DNA from: Cantharellus purpuraceus
Taxonomy: Eukaryota; Basidiomycota; Agaricomycetes; Cantharellales; Hydnaceae
Reading direction: 5' to 3'
DNA: 64,000 bases
NCBI GenBank assembly: GCA_025174535.1
Contig: JALBUN010000023.1
Span: forward strand, 2,480,001 to 2,544,000
In this document: piece after piece, positions 32,443-45,655 of the stretch
Layout: each line of letters opens with the position of its first letter
Position numbering within the stretch: position 1 is the first letter of the stretch
Program-made: the position numbers and the translations under genes
The notes under the pieces: model-generated
Told to the model about the DNA's origin: nothing
The model's database searches: none
What the model saw: the letters and a program-made list of their open reading frames with translations, nothing else

Positions 32443-33992
32443 TTAGCCAGCGCCATCGTGGAGAGCGCAGCACACGACAGCTATGCGACGGAGATGAAAC
32501 TCATCACTGCAGAGATACCTGGGTTTTCCTACCTTTGTGATGTCCGTTGTACTGGCGAACTGTCTCACCCGATGCCATTTCCCACAAACGGGCAACATGA
32601 TCCGAGGAAGCTAAGACAATTTGAGCATGACAATAGAGTAGTCATGGAGTATGCGTACCTGTGACTAGATACGCGGAGTCGGCACTAAAGGCGGCATCCC
32701 AAACCCACCTCTGATGACCAAGAAGCACTTTCTCTTGTTTGAATTCATAGTTTGGAGATATTGACCAGATTTTAACTGTCGTGTCGGCAGAACATGTAGC
32801 AAGAGTTCTAAAAAAACAGATCTTTCAGTGACAGACTGCAAAGAACACTTATGAGTCACAACCAACTTGACATCCGGACTAAGAAGACAACGGGTGAGGT
32901 ACTTGCTATGAGCCGGAAACTTGGTAACGGCCTGGAACCTGGGATATGGAGAGCCTTCGGCGTTTATTTTCCAGACGTAGCACTTGCCCTGGACACCAGA
33001 TTCATATGACAATTATGACGTCGCGACAACGGCCCCTATTCACCTTGTTGTTCCCCGCCACAAGGCATTGGCCATCGGAGGCGATAGTGACTGACCGAAT
33101 GGGTACGTTGCCAGCGGGAGCCTATCAGAAGGGAGTCGCCAGTCAGTGATTATTCACAGCGGGGAGTCATAGCTTTACTCACGAGTTCCAGAGTACATAC
33201 ATTCTCTGTCAAGTCCCATTGCTTGATACTGCCAGCTTGGTCACAGGATATCAACTCTCCCTGATTCGGATGGACGCAGATGTCGTTCACTAAAATCAAG
33301 AGGAAGAAGTTGGTGCAATTGGGGTTGAGAGTTTTCTTTAGCCACTCCTACCTGGAGCACCGTTGTCGTAGCTTCTGTGAGCATGATTACTTCTGCAAAT
33401 ATGCGGGTAGCGTTAGAAATGAGACGCAAAACGAACGATGAGATAGACATCCGATAAGTCCCAGATTCGAATTGTGCCATCTTCACTGCCAGTGACGAGC
33501 CATTTGCCACCTGAATGGAAAGAGAGCGAGGTGACGTTCGCTGTGTGTCCTTCGAAGGTGACGACCTAGACATTTCACTTCATGAGCTTCATCATCCTAA
33601 AATCAATGCACACGCACTGGTGTCGAAGAAGAACTAGCGATATCATAGATGTTGACCTTCTTGTGGATGGCAGCCGCGATATATCGTTTGCTGGTGAGAT
33701 AATCAATGAGAAAAGATCTGTTGGCTAAAGTGACCACTCACTCAGGCGATATTGCCAACCGGTTTACTTGCTAAAGACATAACGATGAAAAGTGAAACCA
33801 TAACCGCGTAAAGCAATTCAAGATTCTCACACCAGTTTCTCCAGACCGAGGAATTGTTCGCGAGCATATTCCACTCCAAGCCTCCCAAAAGCGAATTTCG
33901 TGATCATAAGATCCTGTGACAAGGACTACAGACAAATCCGAGGACTTCGAGCCAAAGGTCGAACTGTTGGCGTATGTGGGTTGAGCTGGCAT
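32443..33992 (-). CDS. LST8: TORC subunit LST8, WD40
   Basis: LST8 (mLST8/GbetaL) is a seven-blade beta-propeller that binds the TOR kinase domain in TORC1 and TORC2. The start [16 protein letters not shown] (ATG 33992) leads into [20 protein letters not shown], the conserved first blade. Further blades: [136 protein letters not shown], and [20 protein letters not shown]. It ends [15 protein letters not shown] at 32443. About nine exons give about 330 residues, the usual LST8 size. The motif order and lack of long extensions distinguish it from generic WD40 proteins. Confidence 0.93.
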
Positions 33993-34119
33993 TATACAGT
34001 ACTCATCCGATCGCTAGTCAGTTGAAGCGACTATGCGGAGCTTGAAATAGTAAAAGTGAATCCAGTCTGCAGATCTGACTTTTAAACCCATAGGGTTTAC
34101 TCGCTTCGGGAGGTTCTAG

Positions 34120-34545
34120 ATACAATTCTCAAAGGAGTATTGTTGTCTCAGTCTTGCTTGTCATGATCATGATGTCCTGGAAGATTCTCCTTCGAAACAT
34201 GGTCACGGTCTTGATGCTACTAGTGGTACTGTAGCTCTTGCTGCTTTGGCTGGGCATTGACCGTCATTCTCGCGAGCCTCCACGCACGCTTTTGAGTTTT
34301 GGAACTCTCTGCATCTATTTTTGACACGAAACAAACCTCTATCGTCATTCCATGTGCCTCCCGCGACATCTCATGCACGCTACCCTTTCCAACTAGTCTT
34401 TGTTTCCGTTGATCCATTAGATTCATTAGAAGGACCTCTAGGCTCGGCATCTGGACATAGAGTCTCAGTTAGGTTTCCCTCTTCTTTAAAGAGTACCGTC
34501 ACAGACCTGACAAACAATGCATCCGCAGCGTCGTTTTTCAACTAG
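34120..34545 (+). pseudogene. Interrupted ORF, possible relic gene
   Basis: One frame is open from 34120 to 34545 except for a single TGA at 34258-34260. The left part reads HDHDVLEDSPSKHGHGLDAT then SGTVALAALAGH. The right part reads FWNSLHLFLTRNKPLSSFHV and LVFVSVDPLDSLEGPLGSAS. Both look protein-like, but no family is recognised. It may be a decayed gene, a gene with an unrecognised short intron around the stop, or chance. Confidence 0.25.
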
Positions 34546-36079
34546 TGTGTTCCGAGTATTCACCATATCTGAGTAATCAGTTTGCAATGCGAGACGCGAA
34601 CGAAACAGCGATGACGAAGACGTAGACTCTTGGGTGCTGTCTCAGAGGTACAAGTTGGTATCCGTATCCGGCGATAGGCAATTATGGTTCTCTTTGCGAA
34701 TATCAAGGGAACAGCGCCTGCAAACCCGTCCCCCTTTTGGCTGATTAGCATATCGATCACAGCGATATTAAGTGGCGGTACATCTACTTGATCGTGTACT
34801 CTCCGCAAGCTATGCGTCCCAATGTGTTCCTCAGTTTGGCCTGACATGATAATAATACAGACCATATTAAGTCCTACACGTTGAAATCAGAGGACTCATT
34901 TGGGGCTGCGTGGCCCCGTGGAAAACTGGTTTCACGCTGCTTCTCGAGTACTAAAAGGTCTGCTGCTGATTGCCCTGGAATGGAGGCGTGACTATGGGCG
35001 GCATTGAATCAAGAAAGCCTCCGAAGGCAGCTTTCCAATTCCATGGACTTGCGTGCCCAGGCTCGGACTGCCCCAGTGATATCTGGCTAGATCGCAAACA
35101 CTGCCATCGTACATTTTTGGTCGTCTGGCTGGAAACAGAACTTCAAATATTCTGGTTTTGTGCTTGTTCCATTGTACCAGGACACATTCTTGGGGGTCAG
35201 CAGTGCGGGCACGTGGAACAAACCCTCCTGCCAGGGAAGGTTCATCTCAGGTGTCAATCACACGCAGCGAAGCGAAGTTGATTCACGCCGCCGCTGCGAC
35301 TAGCTGAAAGCAGAGATAGCTGCGCGTGGCTCTTTGAATACCCCTCTGCGCGCAAGCAATGCTGTTGGTTCCTATAACACGTTCATCGCAGCTCTCGCAT
35401 GCAGTCGTGGCGAAGGGGTGTTATGAAACTCCGCGGGCATGTCAGCCGTGTGTCTACTGTTTGGGGCGATGACTTGACACCTATCCAGATGGATTCTCGG
35501 CCTAAAGTGAACATAGAACGGAAGCTTGTGCCAACGTGAGCAGGAATGCAGCAAAGATAGATCGCGCAGCGAGAGCAGCACGCTTCAGGAGATCGTTCTC
35601 AGTATGTGCAAGTGACCCTGTTTCGCCGACCGAATCACTGACCGAACCTGTCATGATTGCTTTACCTGTCAACGTTGTGTGCCTCAAGCCCTAAACTACC
35701 CGGTGAATCTCAACTCATTGTAGCCCACATTATCATGTGAGGACTTGTTGTGAATATGTGCCACAGTGGATACGACGGGTCGATCCCTCCACTGCAAAGA
35801 TTCAGACAGGCGCCACCGTGACGATCAACACTATAAACTGTCACTTTCATTTAGGTGTCATCGGTAATTTCGTACCCCGCACGCTGTTAGTGGCTTCGCT
35901 ACTAACGTGAAGGTGGTCATGTTGATGGTATGCCTTGTAGCTGCCGGTGGATCAGCGAACGAGTGACCTTTGAAAGCAATATTGTGTTTATAACTAATCT
36001 GACCCACCTAGTTGCGTAAATGGCCCAGCTCAAGTGAGAAAAGGCATTGATATTTCCTGATACCACCAAGTTTCGCCAG

Positions 36080-36257
36080 TTATCGCGAACTGCATGCAGG
36101 GATCAGATTCTGTACATCACGTGATGTCGCGCGATTACGGTCCCAGTCGGGTGAGATCGGACTCGATCGATGGGCCCGCCATTCGGTCGCTTGTAACAGG
36201 AAAACTGCTTCAGTGAGCACTCTAGATAACTGGATATATTCATAAAGTTGCAGATAG
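36080..36257. promoter_or_regulatory. GATA-type sites upstream of GLT1
   Basis: Three matches to HGATAR, the site of fungal nitrogen-regulatory GATA factors, lie within 460 bases of the GLT1 start: TTATCG (36080-36085, reverse of CGATAA), AGATAA (36224-36229) and AGATAG (36252-36257). GATA control of ammonia-assimilation genes is known in fungi. The motif is short, so chance occurrence is quite possible. Confidence 0.3.
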
Positions 36258-36536
36258 CTTGTGTGTGTTTTTTTTTTGCCGGATTTTTCATGGGGAGTAG
36301 TTGTGGGACTTTGATTAAGCTGAGAAATCATGGCTGAATCATGGACTCGGAGTCTGAAAAGAAAGTACGAATAGTTAGGTCGCCTGCATTCCTTCCGTGT
36401 GCCTCTTTGTGGTTCCTTCCTCTCTCCGTCAGCTTTCCATTGACATCTTGGGCGTTCTATTTCATCTCATTCAACAGCTTCGGAGCCGCCTTTTCTGCCG
36501 TTCTCACTCCCGCCTTCTATCAATTTCACAATTCTG

Positions 36537-39500
36537 ATGCCTTTTGAGCCGAGCTTCAGCGATAACAGCTTTCAACCCGACCTCTTATCTGACTGTCAAC
36601 CGGATCATTCCCATGACAATGTCTTCGACACTTCCAACGGTGTAAGAAAGGATCCCGACTCCTGGGCGGGGTCTCTTCCAGCCAGACAAGGTCTCTACGA
36701 CAATGAAAACGACCGTGATTCTTGCGGTGTGGGTTTCATATGTCAGATCAAAGGTTTTTCAAGCCACAAAATTGTGTCTGATGCCCGTCAACTTCTCTGT
36801 GCTATGACCCATCGAGGCGCCACTGGCGCAGACAGTCGAGATGGGGATGGTGCTGGCGTAATGACAGGCATACCTCACGAGTTTTTTAAACGGGAGGCTG
36901 AAACCGATTTGGGTTGCTTACTTCCTGAACCTGGGAAATATGCAGTTGGCAACGTTTTTTTCAACCCGCACGACATGGAACAACTTTTTGCCCAACAGGC
37001 GACTTTTACCAAAATTGCCCAGGATCTCGGTCTTCGTGTGCTTGGCTGGAGGCAAGTTCCAACTGATGGTACAATTCTTGGTCCTGCGTCCAAGAGCAAA
37101 GAGCCAGCTATTTATCAACCATTTGTGGTACTTCGTTCTAACTATGGAGACGGTACTCGATCCCAGGATGGCCCGTTTGACATGAAGCATTTCGAGAGGC
37201 AACTTTATGTCCTCAGAAAGCATGCAGCACATACCATGTTTGTTGATCTCACCTGAGTCTGTCGGAACGCGTGTGCTGAACACTGTATTCCACGTCCTTT
37301 GCCTTGTAAAGTTCACTTGCAAAATGGTTTTATGTTTGCTCGCTATCCACCAAGAACATCGTCTACAAGGGTCAGCTGTCTCCACCTCAAGTTTATAACT
37401 ATTATCACGACCTCAATCATGTTTTATACTCGGCGCATTTCGCCTTGGTCCACTCCCGATTTTCTACGAACACCTTCCCGAGCTGGGACAGAGCTCAACC
37501 AATGAGATGGGCCGCTCATAATGGTAACTATAACCATGTCACACGTGAAGAGGTATGTTACTGACCACACCTTTGGCTTCCAGGGGAGATCAATACGGTG
37601 CGAGGCAACAAGAACTGGATGCGAGCCCGTGAAGGCGTGCTTCATTCAACTCATTTTGGTGATGAACTCGATTTGCTCTATCCTATTATTGAGCGTGGTG
37701 GTTCTGACTCGGCAGCTTTTGACAATGTTCTCGAGCTTTTGGTCGTTAATGGGGTGGTCACACTTCCAGAAGCCATTATGATGCTTATTCCCGAAGCATG
37801 GCAGGGTAACGAGCACATGGAGCCGGAGAAGGCATCATTTTACAATTGGGCAGCGTGTCTTCAAGAACCTTGGGATGGTCCAGCGTTGTTCGCATTCAGT
37901 GACGGTCGTTATTGCGGAGCCAATCTCGATCGGAATGGTCTGCGTCCATGCAGATTCATTATCACCAACGAGGACATCATTGTCTGTGCCTCTGAAGTTG
38001 GCGCCATTTACATCGAACCGGAGAAGGTCGTTCAGAAAGGCCGTCTGAAGCCCGGTCGCATGTTGCTCGTCGACACAGTCCAAGGACGTGTTGTTGACGA
38101 CAAGGAGCTTAAACTCACTACAGCTCGCAAGCAGAATTTTGCTTCCTGGCTAGAAAACAACATGCTTCTTATGCCTAACATCGTAAAGCGAGTACGGCGG
38201 ACCAAGAAGATTGACCCAGTAATCGACGATACCACCCTCAGTACTGACCCTGTCCTTTTAGCATTCGGTTACACAGTCGAACAGCTTAATCTTCTTATGC
38301 TACCGATGGTCACGGAGGGCAAGGAAGCCCTTGGGTCAATGGGCAATGACGCTCCATTGGCATGTATGACTACGCAACCTCGCGTCGTGTATGACTATTT
38401 CCGTCAGCTTTTCGCCCAGGTGACCAATCCACCTATCGATCCTATTCGTGAAAATATCGTCATGTCGCTGGAGGCCTACGTGGGTCCTGAAGGTAATTTA
38501 CTCGAGATGAAACCTGAACAGTGCCATCGCATCCTTCTCCCTTCTCCTGTTCTCACGATCGAGGAGATGAATGCCCTGAAGAGCCTAAAGTTGGCATACG
38601 CCTCATGGGGCTCACGGACGATCGACATCACGTTCCCAAAGGCCGAAGGATTACCAGGTTACAGGCAGGCACTTGATAGGGTATGCACCGAAGCTCAGCA
38701 AGCTATCGATGACGGGATCAAGGTCATTATACTTTCTGACCGTAACATCGGTCCAACTCGCGTGTCCCTGTCTGCTCTCGTAGCATGTGGGGGTGTTCAC
38801 CATTTCCTAGTCTTGCAGAAGAAACGGGCTCGAGTCGCTCTCCTCGTCGAGACTGGTGAGGCTCGTGAAGTCCATCATCTATGCGTCCTCGTAGGTTACG
38901 GCGCCGACGGAATATGCCCATATCTCGTGATGGAGGTGATCCACAAAGTCATCAGGGAAGGCCTGTGAGTTCTGTTCTGATGTGTCTAGAATATGTGACT
39001 CTAGACTCATTGTCTTTGTTCCCAGTGTCAAGGGTGACTATGATGTTCCCATGCTTATGATGAATTACCGTAAGGCCACAGACAATGGTATTCTTAAAGT
39101 GATGAGCAAGATGGGTATCTCCACCCTACAGTCCTATAAAGGCGCTCAAATATTCGAAGCATTGGGGCTGCACAATGAAGTTGTGGAGAAGTGTTTTACT
39201 GGCACTGCGAGTCGTGTGCAGGGAGCCACATTCGAGTTACTCGCTATGGACGCTTTCGAGCACCATGAGCGAGGCTGGCCAACCCGTGAGACCATAATTC
39301 CTCCTGGCATGCCGGAGTCGGGCGAATACCACTGGCGTGATGGCGGCGAAGCTCACGTTAATGACCCTATGGGCATCGCTCATCTCCAGGACGCCGTGCG
39401 GGAGAAGAATCAACAGGCCTATGATGCGTATTCTCGCAACGCTTTTGAACAAATCAAGAGTGTAACACTACGAGGGTTGCTTGACTTCAAGTTTCAAACA

Positions 39501-42500
39501 GCGACACCTATACCTATTGAACAGGTGGAACCTTGGAATGAAATTGTCCGTCGTTTCGTCACGGGAGCTATGTCGTATGGATCCATTTCTATGGAAGCCC
39601 ACTCGACGTTGGCGGTCGCTATGAATCGCCTCGGTGGCAAGTCAAACACAGGCGAAGGAGGCGAGGATGCGGAGCGGTCGCAGATTCTCCCCAATGGCGA
39701 TACTATGCGGTCGGCCATCAAACAAGTTGCTTCGGGCCGCTTTGGTGTTACTTCGAATTACCTTGCGGATGCCGATGAGCTCCAGATAAAAATGGCTCAA
39801 GGTGCTAAGCCTGGCGAAGGTGGCGAACTTCCTGGTCACAAAGTTTCAGGTTCTATTGCTCGTACCCGGCATTCGACCGCAGGTGTCGGTCTTATCTCCC
39901 CTCCTCCCCACCACGACATCTATTCTATCGAGGACCTGAAGCAACTCATCTACGATTTGAAGTGCTCCAATCCCCGGTCCCGTGTTTCGGTAAAGTTGGT
40001 GTCAGAAGTTGGCGTAGGCATTGTTGCTAGCGGTGTTGTCAAGGCTAAGGCGGACCATATCTTGATTTCAGGCCATGATGGAGGCACAGGTGCTTCACGT
40101 TGGACAGGTATCAAATATGCCGGTTTGCCCTGGGAACTTGGATTAGCCGAGACTCACCAAACCCTGGTTCTGAACGATTTGAGGGGTCGTGTGATTGTCC
40201 AGACTGATGGTCAAATCCGTACTGGTCGCGATGTTGCTGTTGCTTGTCTCTTAGGGGCCGAAGAATGGGGCTTCGCTACAACTCCTTTGATCGCAATGGG
40301 TTGCATCATGATGCGAAAATGCCACCGTGAGTTGACACAATCTTCGTCAGGTGCCTCTTGATCTAATACCTGCTCTTTCAGTGAATACATGCCCAGTTGG
40401 TATTGCCACGCAAGATCCCCAGCTCCGTGCCAAATTTGCAGGTCAGCCAGAACAAGTTATCAATTTCTTCTATTATGTTGCCGAAGAATTGCGAGGTATC
40501 ATGGCAAAACTCGGATTCCGAACTATCAACGAGATGGTTGGTCGCTCGGATATGCTGATGGTAAATGAGTCGCTCCGTACAGCCAAGACTGAGCATCTTG
40601 ATCTTTCGGCCATTCTGAAGCCTGCTTGGGAGATGCGTCCAGGTGCTGCTACCTATCGTGTTAGGCCACAGGACCACAAGCTTTATATTCGTCTCGACAA
40701 CAAGTTTATTGACGAATCTGAGCCTGCGTTGACCAAAGGTCTGCCGGTGCACATTGATTGTGATGTCGTGAACACGGATCGGGCACTCGGCACTAGTCTG
40801 TCTTACAGGATATCCAAATTGTATGGAGAGGAAGGGTTGCCTAAGGATACCATTCACATTCGCATGCGGGGTTCTGCTGGACAGTCTTGCGGAGCTTTTT
40901 TGGCATCTGGAATCACTATTGAACTCGAGGGAGATGCAAATGATTATGTCGGTAAAGGACTGTCAGGAGGGCGTCTGATTGTTTATCCTCCAAAGAGTTC
41001 GAAATTTAAGGCTGAGGAAAATATCATCGTCGGGAATGTATGCCTCTATGGAGCCACTTCTGGGGAAGCGTTCATCCGTGGCGTGGCTGCTGAACGCTTT
41101 GCAGTCCGGAATTCGGGGGCAAATGCGGTCGTTGAGGGCACTGGTGACCATGGGTGCGAGTACATGACCGGGGGCCGCGTTGTTGTTTTGGGAACGACGG
41201 GACGTAACTTTGCTGCTGGTATGAGCGGTGGTATCGCCTACGTTCTTGATACAGCCCACACGTTTGCGTCGAAGGTGAACATGGAGATGGTTGAACTCGG
41301 CAAAGTGGATGATCCACGAGAGATTGCGGCACTTCGTAGTCTCATTGAAGATCATCGCCATTACACGAAGTCCGAAGTTGCAGACCGAGTGCTACACGAC
41401 TTTCACCATCTTCTTCCTCTGTTCGTCAGGGTTATGCCTCTGGATTACAAACGTGTTCTCCAGGAAGAAGCCGCAAGAGCAAAGGAAGAGAAACTTCGTC
41501 ATAGCGTCATTGATCTCGTGCCGTCGAGGACGGCAAGCCAAGTTGATCTCGCCTCTGAGAATCTTGAAGAAGTCCTTCATCCGAAAGCCTCCCTCCACGA
41601 GACCCTGTCTACTCCACACCTTTCAACTCTGAAGTCTCGTCACAGTCACGAGCCAGGGGTTCCAGACCTGGAAGATTCATTGATTGATGACTCAACCACT
41701 AAACAAAGGCTTGCAAAACTAGATAAAACACGTGGTTTTATGAAGTACAAGCGTCTTGGCGAAGCATACCGTCCTCCTCGCAAGCGGGTCAAGGACTGGA
41801 AAGAGCTATCGCATCGTCTGACGGAAAGCGAGCTGAAATACCAGACTGCCCGCTGCATGGATTGTGGTGTGCCGTTCTGCCAATCAGATACCGGTTGTCC
41901 CATATCGAATATTATTCCTAAGTGGAACGATCTCGTTTTCAAGGGGCAATGGCAAGATGCACTCAACAGGTTGTTGCTTACCAATAACTTCCCAGAATTC
42001 ACAGGTCGTGTCTGCCCAGCGCCATGCGAAGGAGCTTGTGTTCTTGGTATCAATGAGCAACCGGTTGGTATCAAGAGCATTGAGTGTGCGATCATTGATA
42101 AGGTAGTGCCAACTTTACTTCTCCTTCCAGGATCCTGAGCTGATCTTAATAAGGGCTTCGAGATGGGTTGGATGGCACCTAGTCCCCCGCAATTTAGGAC
42201 TGGCAAAAAGGTGGCCATTATCGGCTCGGGGCCAGCAGGCTTAGCATGCGCCGATCAACTCAACAAGGCAGGACACACTGTGACGGTATATGACCGTAAC
42301 GATCGCATGGGCGGACTGCTCATGTATGGAATCCCTAAGTGCGTTAATCCAAGGATGTATGCGTAGCTTATCCTAATATGTTACTATTCCAGCATGAAAC
42401 TTGACAAGTTGGTCGTTCAGAGGCGTCTCGATCTGATGGCTGCCGAGGGTATTGTGCGTGACATAGTTTATTGTCGTTTGATCTTCGTTGAAAAGAGCTA

Positions 42501-43820
42501 TTCAGACCTTTGTACCCAATGCTAATGTTGGCGTGGTCGTGGATGCCCAGGCCATCAGGAATGCAAACGATGCTGTAGTAATCAGTACAGGTGCCACATG
42601 GCCGCGTGATCTGAAGATCCCTAATCGCGAAGCGGATGGTATTCACTTTGCGATGGAGTTCTTGCAGGTAGTGTCAACACAGTCCTTCCGCGTAGCTCCA
42701 TTCCAATGATGCGGTTATTGCAGCTTAATACGGCAGCTCTGCTGGACTCCGAACTTGAAAACGGAAACTATATCAATGCCAAAGGCAAAGACGTCATTGT
42801 CATCGGAGGGGGTGACACCGGCAACGACTGCATTGGGACGGCTATGCGTCATGGCGCCAAGTCCGTCACTAACTTTGAGCTCTTGCCTCAGCCACCAGTT
42901 TCCAGGGCACACGACAACCCTTGGCCACAATGGCCCAGGTACGGAGTTTCTGGTTCAGCCGTTTTGCTGGGTCTGACAAGTAACTTAGAATCTTCCGCAC
43001 GGACTATGGTCACACCGAGGTCGCTGCGCACTTCGGAAATGGTATGTAAATCCTACCATAGGATTGATTGGTGTATCGATGAGCAAAACTTACAGATCCG
43101 AGAGAATACTGTATTTCAACGAAAGATTTCGTGGTCGATGAAGATGGCAAGCTTACCGGGCTTAACACTGGTATGTATGACCTTCTTCCATTTGAGCTAA
43201 GTATGCTAACGTTAGCGTATGCAGTGCGCGTGGAGTGGACCAAGGACAGCGGCGGCCGGTGGAAGATGGAGGAGGTGCCGGGGTCTGAAGTATTCTTCCC
43301 CTCGCAGCTTGTTTTCTTGGCTTTAGGTTTCTTGGGACCACAGAGCGAGGTACTTAAGAGCCTGGGAGTGAAGCAAGATGCTAGGTCAAACATTCAAACG
43401 CCTCCAAAGGTACTGATTTCTGTTGTTGATTTTGATCTCTGCTGAGTGCTGAACCGCCTGGGACAGGGATATGCGACTAGCGTTGAGGGCGTCTTTGCTG
43501 CAGGAGACTGCCGACGCGGGCAGTCTTTGATTGTGTGGGGTATTAAGTGAGTAGCATACGACACTCTACCCAAAAGACATGACAGCTCATCACCCTCCCA
43601 TCTTTCAGTGAAGGTCGTGGGGCCGCAGCCGAAGTAGATGCCTGGTTAAGTCGAGGAGCGACTAGACTGCCCAAGGCAGGAGGTATTAAGCAACGAGTGA
43701 GTGATCTTGAAACTATGCCATACTGCTGCTGATCCTGTCTCTTTACCACAGCTGTTTGTGGCCCCTCCTAGTAGCCTTGTTGATGGTGCTACTCAGCTCG
43801 AGGTTGCGGTAGAGGCCTGA
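36537..43820 (+). CDS. GLT1: Glutamate synthase (NADH), fused alpha-beta
   Basis: GLT1 (GOGAT) converts glutamine plus 2-oxoglutarate and NAD(P)H to two glutamates. A propeptide of about 60 residues precedes the N-terminal nucleophile Cys ([15 protein letters not shown]), so maturation is expected. Domains in order: glutaminase ([37 protein letters not shown]), central domain ([16 protein letters not shown]), FMN synthase domain ([35 protein letters not shown]), the 3Fe-4S cysteines in [18 protein letters not shown], and GXGXG helix repeats. The beta part follows a linker (about 41460-41750), with cysteine clusters ([35 protein letters not shown]) and dinucleotide folds [17 protein letters not shown] and [15 protein letters not shown]. 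It ends [11 protein letters not shown] at 43818-43820. About 2,100-2,200 residues over roughly a dozen exons, full length. All catalytic motifs are present. Confidence 0.96.
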
Positions 43821-43989
43821 ATGCCTGACTCTTCAAATAGTTCACCACGTTGATTACGTTGATTTCTCACAAGATTTATGCTTATCTCAACCAGTACATC
43901 ACTAGCACTACTTAGCCGTTGAACAGAGCGGGATTTCAGTTGGATGGATAATCAAGTGGAAACATTCGTACTGAGTTTGAATTGACGTC

Positions 43990-44645
43990 ATGGCTAGCAA
44001 TCTACTTACAGGTATATCTTTTCAAAGCTATCATATGCAACTACAGTAATGCCTTGAATAATATCACAGAACAGGAGGTTCATTTGGGATACCTCCAAGA
44101 AGCCTTGCGCGAGGCACAAAAATGCGATCCTGTTCTTAGCGCGTTCTGTGTTGGCTGCATACTGGTCACGCACTGGCCTCATCTCAATAGCCCTGGAGTC
44201 ATTTTAGCTAAAGGACACTCTCGAGAGTTGGCCGGGAACACTCACGCCGAAGCGAACGCACTCACAAAGGCACGTTTATTGTCAAAGGAAGACATTTCGC
44301 TTTTGGTAGGGGCGCCACCGCCGTCGATTGACGAATTGCTTAGAAATGCAGATGCATATACGACAATGGTCATTCGCGTCTTTATGTTCCATGGATTCTA
44401 CGATTATAGCTGACGCCATTTTCTTTCTTCAGGAGCCATGCTCCACTCGAACGTCCGGTCTAGCACCTTGCGCAGATGCCCTTATATTTGCCAAAATACG
44501 AAAGTGCTTAATCGGTGTTGCAGAGCCAGACGACTTCGTGGCATGTGAAGGAGCACAAAGGTTGAAGGATGCGGGTGTTGAGGTTCATTGGATCAAAGGG
44601 ATGGAGCAGGAATGTCTCAGTGAGGCCAGGAGAGGACGTAGTTAA
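43990..44645 (+). CDS. Rib2/RibD-like pyrimidine deaminase
   Basis: This is a zinc-dependent deaminase of the cytidine-deaminase fold, closest in style to the riboflavin pathway deaminase (Rib2/RibD N-terminal domain), which deaminates the pyrimidine intermediate after GTP cyclohydrolase. The zinc and proton-shuttle motif reads NTHAEANAL (HAE), and the second motif EPCSTRTSGLAPCADAL (PCxxxxxxxxxC, long form). Three exons: MASNLLT (ATG 43990), an intron (44012-44069) to EQEVHLGYLQEALREAQ, and an intron beginning GTCATTC after DAYTTM. The stop TAA is at 44643-44645. The length is about 175 residues: a deaminase domain alone, with no reductase or pseudouridine synthase domain. It starts 170 bases after GLT1 and ends 114 bases before RLP24. 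Confidence 0.8.
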
Positions 44646-44759
44646 GCGTGACACATGCATGTCACAGCTCAAGTCATTGATTAAGCTCATCTCGCTTCCA
44701 CTGCTTTGCCTTTGTGCTTTCTGGACTACTTCAAGCTCGCTTCTCTCCCACAGAAATAA

Positions 44760-45540
44760 ATGCGGATTGAAAAGTGTTACTTCTGCTCGACAAATGTCTA
44801 TCCTGGGCATGGTATATCAACTCTGTCTATGTAAAGTAATCTTAGCTGATTTTTCAGTACCTAGGTTCGGCATTTGTGAGGAATGATGCCAAGGTCTTCA
44901 GGTTTTGTACATCAAAGTACGTTGCCTAAGATAGACGCCCCCCACACAAGCTAATTGGATCCTCAGATGTCATAAAAACTTCAAGTCAGTATCTAAGTGC
45001 TCATTGTGACTAGAAGCTGATGAAAGCCTCAAAGGATGAAACGTAACCCACGCAAAGTCCGATGGACGAAGGCGTTTCGCAAGGCGGCTGGTAAAGAGAT
45101 GACTATCGTATGCTCACCGTCACTTTGATCCTCTTGCAGTCTTAACAATGTTTTTGCCCAGGACTCCACCTTCGAGTTTGAAAAGCGACGCAATATCCCA
45201 GTGCGGTATGATCGTGAGTTGATGCAAACTACGATCAAGGCAATGAAACGTGTGGCGGAAGTTAAGAAGCGGAGAGAACACACATTCTGGAAAAACAGGT
45301 ACGAATTTAAGAATACCAGTCGTCCTAATTACCGACATTATATAAAGAATGGCGGCTGCCCGAGAGAAACTTCGTGCAGCGCGCACCAAAAAGCAACTTG
45401 CTCGTCAATCCGTCAAGCTAGTTCAACCAGTGTCTTTACAAGACAAGACAAAGATTCGAGAAAAAATCACAGTACCATCAAAACGACCAACTGCGTTGAT
45501 GGAAGGCTCTGGGCGATCTATGGGAATGGAAATTGACTAG
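44760..45540 (+). CDS. RLP24: Ribosome biogenesis protein RLP24
   Basis: RLP24 is an L24-like assembly factor on pre-60S particles. It holds the place of eL24 until cytoplasmic release by the AAA ATPase Drg1. The start [20 protein letters not shown] has the zinc ribbon C-x2-C, and its second half reads [20 protein letters not shown]. Then come [40 protein letters not shown] and a basic helix [20 protein letters not shown]. Six exons; one small exon between two introns near 44966-44985 carries CHKNF. It ends GRSMGMEID and TAG at 45538-45540. At about 180 residues it is longer than ribosomal eL24 and has the RLP24-specific tail, which separates it from RPL24. Confidence 0.93.
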
Positions 45541-45655
45541 CCTTCTCCTCTAGTGGCGCGATATATGGTGTAGATTTGTGGTTAACTTACATACGGATGC
45601 AATGTTATAGGGATACAGTGGTAATGGGGGATTATTAATGCCAAATCATCGACTG

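Larger units (their letters stand above)
33993..36536. other. Long intergenic region before GLT1
   Basis: This 2.5-kb stretch holds the LST8 promoter at its left and the GLT1 promoter at its right. An interrupted open frame lies at 34120-34545. Other open frames (34560-34865 minus, 34970-35281 plus, 35372-35581 minus) have no splice context, motif or codon pattern that supports them. Confidence 0.45.

Noticed and set aside
34970..35281. 103-codon plus-strand frame upstream of GLT1
   Set aside because: Trp- and Cys-rich chance-like composition, no introns or motif.
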